Shown one piece after another: positions 5,158-6,209 of a stretch of 6,209 nt of DNA. Source of the DNA: JAJRXK01 sp964593155 (GTDB taxonomy: Bacteria; Krumholzibacteriota; Krumholzibacteriia; JAJRXK01); NCBI GenBank assembly GCA_964593155.1, contig CAZQHE010000188.1, positions 1-6,209 of the forward strand, read 5' to 3'. The notes below the pieces were generated by a model. The model was not told the origin of the DNA, made no database searches, and saw only the letters and a list, made by a program, of their open reading frames with translations. Within the stretch, counting starts at the first letter, position 1. Every line of letters starts with the position of its first letter. Both the position numbers and the translations under genes were made by a program.

Positions 5158-5928
5158 TCACTGCGCCGTGTACCCACCGTCGATCACGAGCTCGCTACCG
5201 GTGACGAACTTCGACTCGTCCGAGGCCAGGTACACGATGCCGTGCGCGATGTCCGCCGGCTCTCCGACGTGACCGATCGGATGCTTCGCGTCGAGCTCAC
5301 GCCGGAAGGCCTCGACACCGTCCGGGTGCTCCTTGCCCAGCTCCTCGACGAGCGGTGTCCAGATGTAGCCCGGATGCACGCTGTTCACGCGGATCGAGTC
5401 CCCGGCGTAGATCAGGGCGTCGGTCTTCGTCATGAGGCGGACGGCACCCTTCGACGCGTGGTAGGGAGGTAGGTCCGGTGCACCGACGATTCCGTAGATC
5501 GACGACAGATTGACGATCGATCCGCCACCAGCCGACCGCAGATGCGGGATCGCCGCACGCGTGCACAGGTACACGCCGCGTACGTTCACGGACATGAGCT
5601 GATCCCATTCCTCCGGCTCGATCTCGTGCGTGGGCTTGTTCGGTCCGGCGATCCCGGCGTTGTTCACGACCACGTCGAGCCTGCCGAACTCCTCGACGAC
5701 CGCAGCGAAGACCTTCTGCACCTGTTCCTCGTCGCTCACGTCGAGCTTCCAGGCGGCGGCCGTGCCCCCTTCGTCGCCGATGGCGGCGGCGACCTCCTCG
5801 ATCTCGTCGGTCTTGACGTCGGTGACGGCCACCGCAGCGCCCTCGCGGGCCAGGGCGAGACAGGTCTCGCGCCCGATCCCGAGGGCGCCACCGGTGACCA
5901 GGGCCACCTTGTCCTTCAGGCGTGGCAT
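5158..5928 (-). CDS. Classical SDR-family NAD(P)-dependent oxidoreductase
   Basis: A 256-residue short-chain dehydrogenase/reductase, full length for the classical subfamily. Visible in order are the cofactor glycine motif TGGALGIG (12-19), D37 at the end of the second strand (favouring NAD(H) over NADP(H)), LDV (62-64), NNAG (89-92), and the catalytic tetrad N115, S143, Y156 and K160 (YHASK). Then follow HPGYIWTP (185-192) and the ending VTGSELVIDGGYTAQ. All catalytic residues are intact. The ATG at 5928 follows GAGGAGG by 5 nt. No signal peptide is seen, so the enzyme is cytosolic. The sequence resembles enzymes labelled glucose 1-dehydrogenase, hydroxysteroid dehydrogenase or cyclopentanol dehydrogenase, but substrate cannot be read from these motifs. 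It lies 152 nt upstream of the rhodanese gene on the same strand; the gap holds a hairpin, so shared transcription is uncertain. Confidence 0.95.
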   Translation of the reverse strand: MPRLKDKVALVTGGALGIGRETCLALAREGAAVAVTDVKTDEIEEVAAAIGDEGGTAAAWKLDVSDEEQVQKVFAAVVEEFGRLDVVVNNAGIAGPNKPTHEIEPEEWDQLMSVNVRGVYLCTRAAIPHLRSAGGGSIVNLSSIYGIVGAPDLPPYHASKGAVRLMTKTDALIYAGDSIRVNSVHPGYIWTPLVEELGKEHPDGVEAFRRELDAKHPIGHVGEPADIAHGIVYLASDESKFVTGSELVIDGGYTAQ

Positions 5929-5981
5929 GGGGTCCTCCTCGCTTGGGAACGTCCGGACGAACTCGACGGTACGCGGTCGGG

Positions 5982-6056
5982 TGATCCGTGATCTCTTCGG
6001 ATCAGGTAGACCAGGGTCGCAACACCGACCATCGGGGCGTCACGGATCGGTGGTCT
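5982..6056. repeat. Cluster of short inverted repeats upstream of the SDR gene
   Basis: The 155-nt gap between the SDR start and the end of the next gene holds several dyads. GATCCGTGA (5983-5991) is the exact inverse of TCACGGATC (6040-6048). TGATCC (5982-5987) is inverse to GGATCA (5999-6004). AGACCA (6008-6013) is inverse to TGGTCT (6051-6056). These could be operator sites for SDR expression or a weak 3' structure for the gene on the right. No convincing -35/-10 pair is visible. Confidence 0.35.
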
Positions 6057-6083
6057 GGGCGTGTCGGGGATGAGCAGCAGCGC

Positions 6084-6209
6084 TCACATCTTCGAGTCGA
6101 GGAACCGTCCGGTGTCATGGGGCCGGTACGACGGGACGGCCTGCCGGAGCAATGCGACCAGTTCGGACCGGGTCCAACGGCCCCTCTCGAGATGCTGCCG
6201 GATCCCTAC
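6084..6209 (-). CDS. C-terminal end of an unidentified gene (5' end outside window)
   Basis: The minus-strand frame is open from the right edge for 41 codons and stops at TGA (6086-6084). The peptide contains IRQHLERGRWTRSELVALL, then RQAVPSYRPHDTGRFLDSKM at the C-terminus. Its composition is protein-like: alternating charged and hydrophobic residues that could form an amphipathic helix, then a short polar tail. The Leu-x-x-Ala-Val-Pro-x-Tyr-x-Pro pattern faintly recalls C-termini of polysaccharide-biosynthesis nucleotide-sugar dehydratases/epimerases, but this is too little to assign. It is on the same strand as the SDR gene, 155 nt away. Coding potential is likely; function is unknown. Confidence 0.55.
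   Translation of the reverse strand, partial: VGIRQHLERGRWTRSELVALLRQAVPSYRPHDTGRFLDSKM

Noticed and set aside
4811..5161. A 116-residue rhodanese-like protein ending at the TGA, starting from the ATG at 5161
   Set aside because: It ends just after the active-site Cys while the same frame continues with the rest of the fold, and the long N-terminus overlaps the SDR stop, lacks a ribosome binding site and looks non-coding.
5916..6032. A 38-codon minus-strand frame in the SDR leader, ending just inside the SDR gene, as a leader peptide
   Set aside because: No ribosome binding site before its ATG, and the Ser/Arg/Pro-rich second half looks like chance in GC-rich DNA.
1..6209. CRISPR array, tRNA/rRNA genes, insertion sequences or prophage parts
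   Set aside because: No regularly spaced repeats, no tRNA- or rRNA-like conserved sequence, and no transposase, integrase or terminal repeat was recognised on either strand.

Overview
The window is GC-rich bacterial DNA with strong GC bias at third codon positions, strong AGGAGGT-type ribosome binding sites 4-6 nt before starts, and TGA used as a normal stop by most genes. Nothing in it fixes a phylum. An Mrp-like antiporter cluster with three MrpD-type subunits, together with probable selenocysteine use, fits deltaproteobacterial-type lineages or uncultured GC-rich phyla; that placement is inference only.

Left part, plus strand (1-4142): the end of an operon for an Mrp/Mnh-like cation:proton antiporter. 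It holds the C-terminal end of one MrpD/NuoM/NuoN-type subunit, a complete second one (504 aa), a 75-aa protein with two membrane segments, and a third, larger and divergent MrpD-type subunit (629 aa). The genes overlap or nearly abut, so they are probably translationally coupled and their products probably sit in one membrane complex. A 9-bp GC-rich hairpin follows the last stop and separates the operon from convergent genes.

Right part, minus strand (4168-6209): reading leftward from the right edge, the last 41 codons of an unidentified gene, a classical SDR oxidoreductase (256 aa), a small single-domain rhodanese-like protein, and a YbhB/YbcL-type PEBP protein (153 aa). Each complete gene has its own clear ribosome binding site. 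The rhodanese and PEBP genes are 61 nt apart with no terminator visible between them.

The main discovery is the rhodanese-like gene. Its frame is interrupted by one TGA, two codons after the Cys of the rhodanese active-site loop. The same frame then continues for 39 codons with the rest of the rhodanese fold before the true stop. The TGA sits where I recall relatives carrying the second Cys of a YC-x-CPN motif. Just downstream the mRNA can fold into a GC-rich stem with a 5-nt loop whose second base is G, 23 nt after the TGA, as expected for a bacterial SECIS element. The best reading is a selenoprotein with a C-x-U motif. A standard gene caller would truncate or miss it.
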